This document shows positions 15,746 to 23,592 of a stretch of 64,000 nucleotides of DNA, piece by piece (the first letter of the stretch is position 1; each line of letters opens with the position of its first letter). The translations under genes were made by a program, and so were the position numbers. Source of the stretch: Prevotella sp. (lineage in GTDB: Bacteria; Bacteroidota; Bacteroidia; Bacteroidales; Bacteroidaceae); contig JAEETB010000002.1 in the NCBI GenBank assembly GCA_016286575.1, forward strand, positions 1 through 64,000. Reading direction: 5' to 3'. Below the pieces are notes generated by a model that worked only from the letters and a program-made list of their open reading frames with translations, did no database searches and was not told the DNA's origin.

Positions 15746-15775
15746 CTTGACTTCAGCGGTTTTAACATTTCAGAG
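15407..15775 (-). pseudogene. Truncated LruC-domain gene fragment (C-terminal about 120 aa)
   Basis: The minus-strand frame reads VKSLFGVTDTKTFINTEKGG and continues through NDFKYPLEKVCIKDAYLEFN to SGKVYE. It is nearly identical to the last part of the complete gene at 16712-18610. Upstream of it an in-frame TGA appears near 15774, and similarity ends there, so the lipobox, N-terminal region and Asp-rich motifs are missing. The track ORF 15407-15670 is only an internal GTG start in this fragment. It looks like a leftover of a segmental duplication or recombination, though it might donate sequence to its neighbours by gene conversion. Confidence 0.85.
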
Positions 15776-15843
15776 AGGTTGACTCTCTTGAAACCCCTAT
15801 AAACAGGAAATTCTGCATGATGACTTGGGTGACTCAGGAAATG

Positions 15844-16344
15844 CTATATAACGGTGATGACGATAGTGCTTTTGCCCTTGACTGCATGGAGAGTAATGGT
15901 TTTAGGCCAAGGACCGCTTAGAAACAACTCCTTGTAGCCTTTGAGGCTTGCAATACAAATCTCACTGGGATGGTCGGCAGCGTAGACAGTGATGGCCTCC
16001 TCAACATCAGTGATGCTAACATCTTTCCCTGCCACCGCTTCCTCCGCCAACACCCCTAGGGCTCTGGCAAGCGGCTTGGCATTAAGCGAATAGTAGCGGG
16101 TATAAGAACTTCCGATTCCCTTGGGTGTTATCGTCTTGCGAAGTGTAGGTAGATGATGCTTCAAATGCATCTGAATCATGTTAAAGATGGCGCGACGTTT
16201 TTTGGCTGCTGGAGTGGTATAGACGTGTGCGGGCATAGTGGGCGTGGATCGCGCAAAGGTTACATCCCCACGAGTTACATACGTGATGCCATCGATTGTT
16301 CCTGATGCCATCCGGCCGATGCCGACTTGTTTGATTTTTACCAT
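15844..16344 (-). CDS. Small conserved protein, DUF6266-like
   Basis: A 166-residue protein without signal peptide or lipobox. It begins MVKIKQVGIGRMASGTIDGITYVTRGDVTF, a Gly-rich opening resembling DUF6266-type proteins of Bacteroidetes, in which residues near the N-terminus form a GxxSGxxG-like pattern. The middle is basic (AAKKRRAIFNMIQMHLKHHL) and the end is a beta-rich segment (ICIASLKGYKELFLSGPWP). The role is unknown; DNA binding is possible from the basic region but not shown. It lies between two copies of a 385-bp direct repeat, which suggests that the block arrived or was duplicated as a unit. No transposase motif is visible. Confidence 0.6.
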   Translation of the reverse strand: MVKIKQVGIGRMASGTIDGITYVTRGDVTFARSTPTMPAHVYTTPAAKKRRAIFNMIQMHLKHHLPTLRKTITPKGIGSSYTRYYSLNAKPLARALGVLAEEAVAGKDVSITDVEEAITVYAADHPSEICIASLKGYKELFLSGPWPKTITLHAVKGKSTIVITVI

Positions 16345-16473
16345 AACTGTTATATGATTAGTTTCTACAATATTTAATTATTACTAACAAACTTGTTCCT
16401 TCACTCTATCCATACACTACTCAAGCAGTACTCTGGTTCTATCCAAGGTAATGTTAGTCTTTTGACCTTGGCT

Positions 16474-16506
16474 ACACCTTGGGTACACCTTGGGTATACC
16501 TTGGGT
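16474..16506. repeat. 11-nt tandem repeat
   Basis: Three units, ACACCTTGGGT, ACACCTTGGGT and ATACCTTGGGT, with a degenerate fourth (TGACCTTGGCT) just before. It lies in the 367-bp gap between the DUF6266-like gene and LruC copy 2. Apart from the terminator and part of the direct repeat I see nothing else in that gap. Confidence 0.8.
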
Positions 16507-16665
16507 AGAGTATGTGAAATCCGCCACAAAAGTATAAAAAATCCATCAAATAGAAAAAGAAAAATTGATATTTCTACTGACGAGCATATCCGAAATTACC
16601 AGAATTGGCTAATTGTCGCACGTGCGAGCAGGGTGACGCATCGCCGAAGTCAGGAAATAAATAAT

Positions 16666-17050
16666 CCTCTCAAAATAAAAATCCCCGCCAACCGGCGGGG
16701 ATTTTTAATTATTACTCGTAAACCTTTCCAGAAACAGGTTTCTTATACCAGTCGGTGGAGGTGACAGAACTCTGTCCCCAGTTGTTGAACTCCAGATAGG
16801 CGTCCTTGATGCAGACTTTCTCCAATGGATATTTGAAGTCGTTAGGAATCATGATACCATGAGGATCCTCACCTCTTTTCGACAATTCAATTTTTACATT
16901 GTTTGTTGCATCGTTGATATAAGGTGCTGTATTAGGATCAGCGATGCTGAAATTCTTATCCACAGTCTTAGTCACTGTATATGCTGAATAAGTTGTGCCA
17001 CCCTTTTCGGTGTTAATGAATGTCTTGGTGTCTGTTACTCCGAAGAGACT
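16666..17050. repeat. Direct repeat (about 385 bp), copy B
   Basis: The partner of 15361-15745 at +1305 bp. Here it forms the intact 3' end of LruC copy 2 together with its terminator. Confidence 0.9.
16677..16706. terminator. Terminator hairpin of LruC copy 2
   Basis: A perfect 13-bp stem, AAAAATCCCCGCC and GGCGGGGATTTTT, with loop AACC, immediately after the stop codon on the minus strand. Confidence 0.9.
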
Positions 17051-18610
17051 ATGTACTTCTTTACTGCTAAGACCCGTATTAATATTCATGATATAAATCT
17101 CATCATAGGCACCGCAGGCAACGATGGAATATGTAACGGTTGTCTCATTCGTTCTGACAGCTTTAATGACCACGTCGTTCAAGTCGTAGTCGCCCAGTTC
17201 GGTATCCTCAAAGCAGTAGGTGTAGGTATTGTATTCCGGTTCAATGGGGACTTCGGGCACATTGAGACCACTTTCAATTTCTATGATAATGTCATTGAAA
17301 TCCGAATCTGTACCTGACTCCCAACACATGAACTTTCTTTCATTGAGGGAGAGATATGCCAAACGTGGCCCATCAGTACCCAGTTTAGAAGATTTGAAGT
17401 TACATTCAGAATAATTATTAATTTCATTGTTCAAACGGCCGTCTCCATAGAGCTCACCCTGTTTCCTGGCTTTTCCATTTTCTACAAAACTTGTGTTAGC
17501 GCGAACCATGAACCCAATCTTCAGGCCAGCAGGGAATTTGTATGTACCTATGGTACCTTCTTCAGGCTTACCTTCGCCCCAATAAATCAGAGCATAGGAA
17601 CCACGTTTATCAAGAACATCATCTTCCTTTTCAATGTATAAATCCTTAAATTGAATTGCCTTATACTTGGGCAATTTCTTCAGGAATTCTACAGGGTTTG
17701 CCTGATATTCAGAGTCGTTTTCATCGAAATAATAGTAGTAGAGGTCTGAATTATATATTTCGTATCCATAACCAGTAGTAGTTTTCAAAGAACCATCACA
17801 CTTATATACTGGCGAGATGATAATGGGCTCGTTTCCAGTGGTGAATGGATAGGCTTTTTCATTATAATAACCACTTCTCTTTACTAAAGGAAGATTCTCC
17901 TTCTTGTTTTGGAAATAGGAGAATATTATATTCCTGAACAAGGCAGCAAACTCACTTGTGTATTCTGTCGGTTCCATCTTCTGGGCTGAATAGTCGTTCA
18001 TATAATAGAGCTGTTCACCTGGTACCCATCCTCTTTGGCTGGCATAAGAATCAATACTGCCTGCAATCGTGAATTCTCCAGTTGGCAAGGTCAGACCAAG
18101 AGCTTCTGGCAGTTCCCAATCTTCACCTCTGGTTTTCGCTGCGTCTGCGATATTAACTGTGTTTCCCTCCACCTTTTTGAAAATCTGCTTGCTTCCATTG
18201 ATGAAGGCTACATAGATACCGAGATTGTCTTTAGGGGCATCATAATACAGAGTGATGGTGGTCTCACCGTTCAATTCTGCCTCATTTAAGATTCTCATCG
18301 AGGTAACTGTTTCTCCTTCCTCGCCTATTTCGCTGACGCAGACTAGAACCTGTACCTTTTTGATCGTTGAGTTGGCGATGATTTTCACCTGACCATTAAC
18401 GGTACTGCTCCAATCGTGATTGGGGTCGAAAGTAACGCCGAAGACTTTCTGGACATTAGCACTGATATCATTAGATGGCTCCGATGGAGTAGGGGTCACA
18501 GGCGTCTGAGGCTCCACGTTTGTGGGATCATACAAATCTGTCGATTTTGTACAGCTGGTCAATAATAAAAGACCTGAGGCTGCCATAACAATCAATCTTT
18601 TCATGTTCAT
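16712..18610 (-). CDS. LruC/DUF4842-domain surface lipoprotein, copy 2
   Basis: A 632-residue paralogue of the gene at 13305-15209. The lipobox is LLLLTSC, followed by TKSTDLYDPTNVEP. The first shared block is NVQKVFGVTFDPNHDW, then YASQRGWVPGEQLYY and a Tyr-rich IYNSDLYYYYFDEND. The C-terminal Asp-rich motifs are WESGTDSDFNDIIIEIESG and YCFEDTELGDYDLNDVVIKAVR, candidates for Ca2+ binding. Export to the cell surface is likely from the lipobox and family. It is divergent from the AraC-type regulator, whose start lies 150 bp away, so the regulator could control both directions; that is inference. Confidence 0.75.
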   Translation of the reverse strand: MNMKRLIVMAASGLLLLTSCTKSTDLYDPTNVEPQTPVTPTPSEPSNDISANVQKVFGVTFDPNHDWSSTVNGQVKIIANSTIKKVQVLVCVSEIGEEGETVTSMRILNEAELNGETTITLYYDAPKDNLGIYVAFINGSKQIFKKVEGNTVNIADAAKTRGEDWELPEALGLTLPTGEFTIAGSIDSYASQRGWVPGEQLYYMNDYSAQKMEPTEYTSEFAALFRNIIFSYFQNKKENLPLVKRSGYYNEKAYPFTTGNEPIIISPVYKCDGSLKTTTGYGYEIYNSDLYYYYFDENDSEYQANPVEFLKKLPKYKAIQFKDLYIEKEDDVLDKRGSYALIYWGEGKPEEGTIGTYKFPAGLKIGFMVRANTSFVENGKARKQGELYGDGRLNNEINNYSECNFKSSKLGTDGPRLAYLSLNERKFMCWESGTDSDFNDIIIEIESGLNVPEVPIEPEYNTYTYCFEDTELGDYDLNDVVIKAVRTNETTVTYSIVACGAYDEIYIMNINTGLSSKEVHSLFGVTDTKTFINTEKGGTTYSAYTVTKTVDKNFSIADPNTAPYINDATNNVKIELSKRGEDPHGIMIPNDFKYPLEKVCIKDAYLEFNNWGQSSVTSTDWYKKPVSGKVYE

Positions 18611-18641
18611 GTTGGTTAAAATTGTTCGACTATATTTGGCG

Positions 18642-18649
18642 CAAATATA
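18642..18649 (-). promoter_or_regulatory. -7 box for LruC copy 2
   Basis: CAAATATA on the plus strand gives TATATTTG on the minus strand, matching TAnnTTTG, about 32 bp upstream of the start codon. No good -33 TTTG is seen. Confidence 0.55.
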
Positions 18650-18735
18650 AGAAAAATCGGGCGTATTTGTTGTATAATTGACTTCTAATTAAAGAAAATT
18701 AACTGAAATCCTTTCCTAAATTGGAAATAATACCG

Positions 18736-18743
18736 TATTTTTG
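18736..18743 (+). promoter_or_regulatory. -7 box for the AraC-type regulator
   Basis: TATTTTTG matches TAnnTTTG and lies 20 bp upstream of the ATG at 18763, implying a very short leader. A TTTC about 20 bp further upstream is a weak -33 candidate. Confidence 0.55.
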
Positions 18744-18762
18744 CATCATGTTGAACCAATAG

Positions 18763-20484
18763 ATGTCTGAAATAACCGTTAATATGCTGGTGCGTAAAGG
18801 CTTCTTGATTGTTTGTCTGGTACTTGTGTCGCTGGTTGGCGATGCTCAGATTTCCTTACCCGACTCCATGCTGACCATCACGAAATCCTATGCCTGTCAC
18901 ATCACCAGTCCCGATACTGCTCAGACCATTTTGAGGACCATTCGTGAGCGTCAGACGGAACCTGCCTGGCGGATTGATTTTGCTGAGGGAGACCTGAACT
19001 ATAACATGCGCCGTTATATGAAAGCCCTTTCCTATTTCGAGCGTGTCAAGGCTGAACCCTCCCTTAAAGACAGTACTCATCTACAGTTGCTTCTCTATAA
19101 GCGGCTGATGGACTGCTATGACGTCCTCAACCTTGAAGACGACCTGATCAGAACCATTTACAACCTCCGTAAGATGGCGCGAGCCCAGGGCGACAAGGCC
19201 TTCGAGTCGATGACCGTCTTTATGAGTGGTAAACAGCATCATTTACGCGGTCAACTCGACAGGGGCTATGCCTCCTGTCTGGAAGGTCTTGAGCTCATGC
19301 GTGAGACGGAATATGTCAACAAGCATATCGAACTGCGCAACTATTATGGGGTATTATTAAAGATGTACACGCGCGATGGTCGTTTCGAAGAGGCCATCCA
19401 CATGTCCCGATATCAAGAAGCTGAGGCTCTCTATCCGTCGCCAGCCATCATGCGCAAAGCCCGTGAACGTGGTCTGCGCCAGGTATATGCCCTCCGTGCC
19501 AGCATGTATGCCCAAGCCGGCGATATGACCGAGGCCAACAAAGCCTATGCAGCCTGGAAGAAGACCACCTGCGGCAATGCCATCGACGATATGGACATTT
19601 TCGACTATCTGCAGCTCAGCCACCATAACGACGAAGCCCTGAGTACCATCGTCCATTACCGTGAATTCCTGCGCGAACAGGGTGATACCATCTCTTATCG
19701 CATGCTCTTTGCCCTTAACCGTGAGGCCTTGCTCCGTGTGGATATGGGTGACTATGAACAGGCAATAGCCTGTGGTCGTCAGGTAGCAGTCATCGCCCAC
19801 AAACTCCATATCATCAAGTCGGGCGAGCAGATGCAGACCACCTACAATCTGTTGTTGGAGCAGCAGGCCTCCGAGTCTAAGACGAAGTGGCTGATGTTGT
19901 CGGGCATTGCCATCGCCATCGTGGCTATGGTGGTGCTCATCATCCTCTATTATGCCCGCAACGAACGCCGTCATGTCCGTGATATGCGCAAATTGGCCCA
20001 TGTCCTCGAAGCCTATCGTCGGGCCGTGATCAATGGCGAACCATCCACGTCGCCCGAAGTCGTGGCAGCCATCGAAGAGCTCCGTTCCATCCAGATTCCC
20101 GAGAGCCAGCCGTCAGAAGGGGAGGAGGAACCCGACGACGAAGACCATCGCTTGTTTGTGGAGATGGACACACGGGTCACGCGCGACCGTCTGTTCCTCA
20201 AACCAGGTTTAGGACGTGAAGACCTCATGCGTCTGATTGGTGTCGACAAGAACCGTTTCGGTAAGATGATGAGCAAGTATTCGGATGCCTCCAATACCTC
20301 TGTCTATATCAACCAGAAACGAGTGGAGTATGGTGCCAAATTGTTGTTGGAACATCCCGAGTACACCATCTCAACGGTGGCCACTGAGTGCGGTATGAGC
20401 AATACGGTCACCTTTAACCGTACATTCAAAGAGATGTACAACATGACGCCCTCAGACTATCGTGAAAAAATGACCTCCATTTAG
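18763..20484 (+). CDS. Membrane-anchored TPR/AraC-family regulator
   Basis: A 573-residue protein with three parts: an N-terminal hydrophobic segment (GFLIVCLVLVSLVGDAQ), a helical TPR-like region of about 330 residues, and a transmembrane helix (LMLSGIAIAIVAMVVLIILYY, about 375-398). The cytoplasmic tail ends in an AraC-type helix-turn-helix (GREDLMRLIGVDKNRF, then YTISTVATECGMSNTVTFNR and FKEMYNMTPSDYRE). This layout suggests a periplasmic TPR sensor coupled directly to DNA binding, as in other Bacteroidetes regulators. It stands between the LruC genes and the pilus-like locus and is the obvious candidate regulator of one or both; the signal is unknown. A run of eight G follows at its stop codon. 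Confidence 0.85.
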   Translation: MSEITVNMLVRKGFLIVCLVLVSLVGDAQISLPDSMLTITKSYACHITSPDTAQTILRTIRERQTEPAWRIDFAEGDLNYNMRRYMKALSYFERVKAEPSLKDSTHLQLLLYKRLMDCYDVLNLEDDLIRTIYNLRKMARAQGDKAFESMTVFMSGKQHHLRGQLDRGYASCLEGLELMRETEYVNKHIELRNYYGVLLKMYTRDGRFEEAIHMSRYQEAEALYPSPAIMRKARERGLRQVYALRASMYAQAGDMTEANKAYAAWKKTTCGNAIDDMDIFDYLQLSHHNDEALSTIVHYREFLREQGDTISYRMLFALNREALLRVDMGDYEQAIACGRQVAVIAHKLHIIKSGEQMQTTYNLLLEQQASESKTKWLMLSGIAIAIVAMVVLIILYYARNERRHVRDMRKLAHVLEAYRRAVINGEPSTSPEVVAAIEELRSIQIPESQPSEGEEEPDDEDHRLFVEMDTRVTRDRLFLKPGLGREDLMRLIGVDKNRFGKMMSKYSDASNTSVYINQKRVEYGAKLLLEHPEYTISTVATECGMSNTVTFNRTFKEMYNMTPSDYREKMTSI

Positions 20485-20582
20485 GGGGGGGTAAAACTAT
20501 TTGTAAAGAATATTTGTGGTTTGTAATTTGGACAAATCTTTGCAATGTTTTTATTTTCTAACCAATTGATTTTAAGCTTATT

Positions 20583-20717
20583 TGACAAATTGTTGTATAT
20601 ACAATTGGACGAATTGTATTTCTGAACTATAGAGTTGATTGTCTATTATTTATCAATTTTTGTAACCTTGTTTTTGTTTTATTAGTTATTCCAAATGTTA
20701 AAATATGACAAATTGTT
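20583..20717. promoter_or_regulatory. Possible operator cluster upstream of the surface-structure locus
   Basis: The 319-bp gap between regulator and DUF3575 gene is very AT-rich. TGACAAATTGTT occurs twice (20583-20594 and 20706-20717), each with an ACAA-A-TTGT dyad. A perfect 12-bp palindrome, TTGTATATACAA, lies at 20593-20604, and similar GGACAAAT and GACGAATTGTA motifs are nearby. Repeated dyads upstream of a regulated promoter, next to an AraC-type gene, suggest binding sites. Some of this could be chance in AT-rich DNA. Confidence 0.4.
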
Positions 20718-20782
20718 AGAAGAAAACGACAAAATTTAATTAAAAAAGAATCGTTCTTACTTTATTATATAAAGAAAATAAC

Positions 20783-20790
20783 TACCTTTG
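20783..20790 (+). promoter_or_regulatory. -7 box heading the surface-structure locus
   Basis: TACCTTTG matches TAnnTTTG, 13 bp before the ATG at 20804. A TTTA lies 18 bp upstream as a weak -33. It is the last clear promoter-like site I see before the run of genes that continues past the window end. Confidence 0.6.
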
Positions 20791-20803
20791 CATTATAAAA
20801 ACG

Positions 20804-21403
20804 ATGATCACCGTGAGAAAGTTGAAGTCTATAACCATTGCATGCATCTCGCTATTGGCTTTTGTGTGTGTTGAGAGGGTAAACGCCCAGACGTTTGCCT
20901 TCCGGAACAATCTGCTTTATGATGCAACTTTGACCCCCAATCTTGGTTTCGATGTTCGTTTGGATTCCAAATGGACGGCAGGTGCTGTCGTAGGCCTGAA
21001 TGCCTGGGATATCGACAAGGAAAAGAATAAGAAATGGCGCCATCTGCTCGTTGCCCCCAACGTCCGTCGTTGGTTGGGTGATTCCCTCTTCCATAAGAGT
21101 TACATCGAGGCCAACCTAATCTATAGCCATTACAACGTCGGCAACACAAAGATTCCTTTCGGTCTTTATAAGGGTGCTCAGGATCGTCGTTTGCAAGGCG
21201 ACCTCTTCGCTCTTGGTGGAAAATATGGATATAGTTGGATTTTGGGACGTGCTTGGCGTATCGAGGCTGAGGCTGGTGTTGCTGTGGGCTATGCTTGGTA
21301 TAAGGAGTACGAATGTCCGACCTGTGGTGCCTATTTAGGCGAGGGCAATCGTATTTTTCTCTTGCCTCAGTTGGGAATCAATGTCGTTTTGATAATTAAT
21401 TAG
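20804..21403 (+). CDS. DUF3575-family outer-membrane-type protein
   Basis: A 199-residue protein with a signal peptide (about residues 1-29, ending VNAQ). The mature part has the DUF3575 pattern: FRNNLLYDATLTPNLGFDVRL, then WRHLLVAPNVRRWL, LIYSHYNVGNTKIP, GGKYGYSWILGRAWRIEAEAG and VGYAWYKEY. The alternating strands suggest a small outer-membrane beta-barrel. DUF3575 genes often open fimbrial gene clusters in Bacteroidales, and this one is followed 11 bp later by a pilin-like lipoprotein. Its precise role, whether export, anchoring or assembly, is unknown. Confidence 0.85.
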   Translation: MITVRKLKSITIACISLLAFVCVERVNAQTFAFRNNLLYDATLTPNLGFDVRLDSKWTAGAVVGLNAWDIDKEKNKKWRHLLVAPNVRRWLGDSLFHKSYIEANLIYSHYNVGNTKIPFGLYKGAQDRRLQGDLFALGGKYGYSWILGRAWRIEAEAGVAVGYAWYKEYECPTCGAYLGEGNRIFLLPQLGINVVLIIN

Positions 21404-21414
21404 AAAAAGAGATC

Positions 21415-23574
21415 ATGATGTCAGTACTTAGGAATATACCCCATGTTGTTTTGCTTACGATGTCATTCGCAGGCTATATGGGTATTATTTCCTGCTCATC
21501 GTCTACTGAGCATGTTGACGATGCGAATCCTGGTTATGATCCGGTGTCAGGTGAGGTCCCCATTAAGTTCCATTTCCATGTAGCCACTGGTAATACTTCA
21601 ACCACACGTATGAGTCAGTCAGACGTTCAGGCTACCTCGAGCGATGTTTTCCGTGGCATGGACCAGAGTGTCTTGATGTCATTCAATCTTCCTTCTAATG
21701 GTAAATCTGTTTCGTCTTCCATCGTGGCAGACAAGCTGAATGGTATGGGGCTTATCACCTCAGGTTCTGTTGGTCCTAACTCAGAATCGAAGTCCCGTTT
21801 TGTTGCAGATTTAGCCTTACCGGTCGGAATCAACACTCTGATGTTTTGGGGTAAGGCTATTAAGACTGGTTCGGATAATGCCCAGGGTAAGATGGAGTTT
21901 GGTGTTGCCAAGGACATTAGCAAAAATACCTTCAGACTTTGTAATCGAGTTCCTGATGATGCGTCAGAAACCTATAATAAGACCGTGTTTAGTCACTATG
22001 AATCTTTGATGGTTACTATTTTGAACACGATAGTGCAAACTCAGATATCCAAAGATGGTGTCACCATCAAATGGTCGGACTATGCATCAGTGACCAGCAC
22101 TGGTATTTTACAAGAGAAATCCAGTTCGGCCAACGATAAAGACCCGAGTAATCCTGTGGTAGCCATATGTGGTTTGGGTGAAACTCTATCCAATCTGTTT
22201 GTGACCCTGAATACAGTTTATCAGGATGAGTTCCGTGCAGGTTCAGGTTCAGCGGTACAACAGATGTTGTCAGATCTCTATCCTCATATCAATATTGCTG
22301 CATCAGCATCAGCCAGCAGTCAGGAGGAACAGACTGCCAAGGAAGTGGCAGAGGCTATCCAAGCCAATATGCTCAAAGTGCTCACCACTGATGGGAAAGC
22401 CTTTTTGCCAATCTCTACGATTGTTGATAATTTAGGTCTTTCTTCGATCACTATTCCAGCAGGTAACAATGATTTGACCAAGTTCCCCTCTGTATTTGGT
22501 TTGCCAGAAGGCAGTACCCTTTTACAGTTTGATGTTGCAGAGACTTCCTATTCCTACAGGAGTCAGGTCATCGGTAATGGCATGACCTTTGATATTGATC
22601 ATTACATGTATCCTCCTGAGCTCTGCTATTTCGGGAATAGTCCTATTCGCATTACGGATTCAACCCTGGTTTCTGCCGACTATCCTCAAGGTACGACAGA
22701 TTGGGATGCCGATGCGTCATGGATTTCCAATCATTGGAGTAAGGATTCCCGTGTATTACCTTCAACTCGCAGCGTCGCTATGCAGCATAGTATCAATTAT
22801 GGAACATCTCTTTTGAAGACGACCGTTCGTTATGGTGCGATGGATCTGGAGGACAACAACCATGCCATACAGTTGGCAAGATATGGATCTAATGAGGAAA
22901 ACGCCATCATTGATGCCACCTCATCGCCTTTTACCTTTACAGGACTTTTGATTGGTGGACAGCCTTCAGAAGTGGGTTGGAATTACTTGGCTAAAGGTTC
23001 GGTACCTTCTTTCAATGCCTTGATTTATGATCAGGCGCTGAATACCGGTGGTACCAATCAACAGACCATTCCTGCCTATGATGCTGGGGCCACCACTCAG
23101 GGTAGGTCAGAGCCTGTCTATACACTTGTTTTTGACAATTGGGATATCTCCAAAGCCGGATCCGATCAGAATGATGTCTATATTGCCCTTGAATTTGTGA
23201 ATAACTCTGGGGTTGATTTCTGGGGTCAGGATAACCTGATTCGTAAAGGTTCTACCTTCTATATCATAGGAAAATTGGATCCTGATGTGATCAAAGGCGC
23301 TACTTCTGCCCAGTTAGCAGATAAATCATACGGTATCACCTGGCCCACGAATTATGCCCTGCCGCCGTACGATGCCGATGGCAACACCCTCAAGGAACGT
23401 CGTGTGTTTATTCAAGATTATATGACGGAGGCACACTTCGTGATAGGCCAAACCTCTTTGCAGAAAGCATTTGTGTCTGTGCCTGACCTTCGTTCATCAG
23501 AGAATTCCCTAGGTCTCTCCGTTGATGTGGCATGGACGACTGGTTTAAAATTTAGTATTATATTTGGACAGTAA
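21415..23574 (+). CDS. Large pilin-like lipoprotein, paralogue 1
   Basis: A 719-residue lipoprotein with lipobox MGIISC and acidic residues soon after the cysteine. At about residue 65 it has STTRMSQSDVQ, followed by FRGMDQSVLMSFNLP. The TRM...VQ...FRG...PF layout is shared with the genes at 24880, 26695 and, in part, 28797. The C-terminus is SVDVAWTTGLKF. The family fits Bacteroidetes type V pilins: lipidated precursors cut after an arginine and joined by C-terminal strand exchange. At this length it could be an accessory or tip subunit rather than a stalk pilin; no classical adhesin domain was recognised. Confidence 0.6.
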   Translation: MMSVLRNIPHVVLLTMSFAGYMGIISCSSSTEHVDDANPGYDPVSGEVPIKFHFHVATGNTSTTRMSQSDVQATSSDVFRGMDQSVLMSFNLPSNGKSVSSSIVADKLNGMGLITSGSVGPNSESKSRFVADLALPVGINTLMFWGKAIKTGSDNAQGKMEFGVAKDISKNTFRLCNRVPDDASETYNKTVFSHYESLMVTILNTIVQTQISKDGVTIKWSDYASVTSTGILQEKSSSANDKDPSNPVVAICGLGETLSNLFVTLNTVYQDEFRAGSGSAVQQMLSDLYPHINIAASASASSQEEQTAKEVAEAIQANMLKVLTTDGKAFLPISTIVDNLGLSSITIPAGNNDLTKFPSVFGLPEGSTLLQFDVAETSYSYRSQVIGNGMTFDIDHYMYPPELCYFGNSPIRITDSTLVSADYPQGTTDWDADASWISNHWSKDSRVLPSTRSVAMQHSINYGTSLLKTTVRYGAMDLEDNNHAIQLARYGSNEENAIIDATSSPFTFTGLLIGGQPSEVGWNYLAKGSVPSFNALIYDQALNTGGTNQQTIPAYDAGATTQGRSEPVYTLVFDNWDISKAGSDQNDVYIALEFVNNSGVDFWGQDNLIRKGSTFYIIGKLDPDVIKGATSAQLADKSYGITWPTNYALPPYDADGNTLKERRVFIQDYMTEAHFVIGQTSLQKAFVSVPDLRSSENSLGLSVDVAWTTGLKFSIIFGQ

Positions 23575-23592
23575 AAAAGAGTACAGTTAACA

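Noticed and set aside
15844-16344. Transposase or insertion sequence between the LruC copies
   Set aside because: No DDE, HUH or recombinase motif and no terminal inverted repeats; only the direct 385-bp duplication is supported.
16393-16764. Plus-strand ORF of 123 aa in the LruC region
   Set aside because: It spans the tandem repeat, the terminator hairpin and the 3' end of LruC copy 2; composition looks non-coding.
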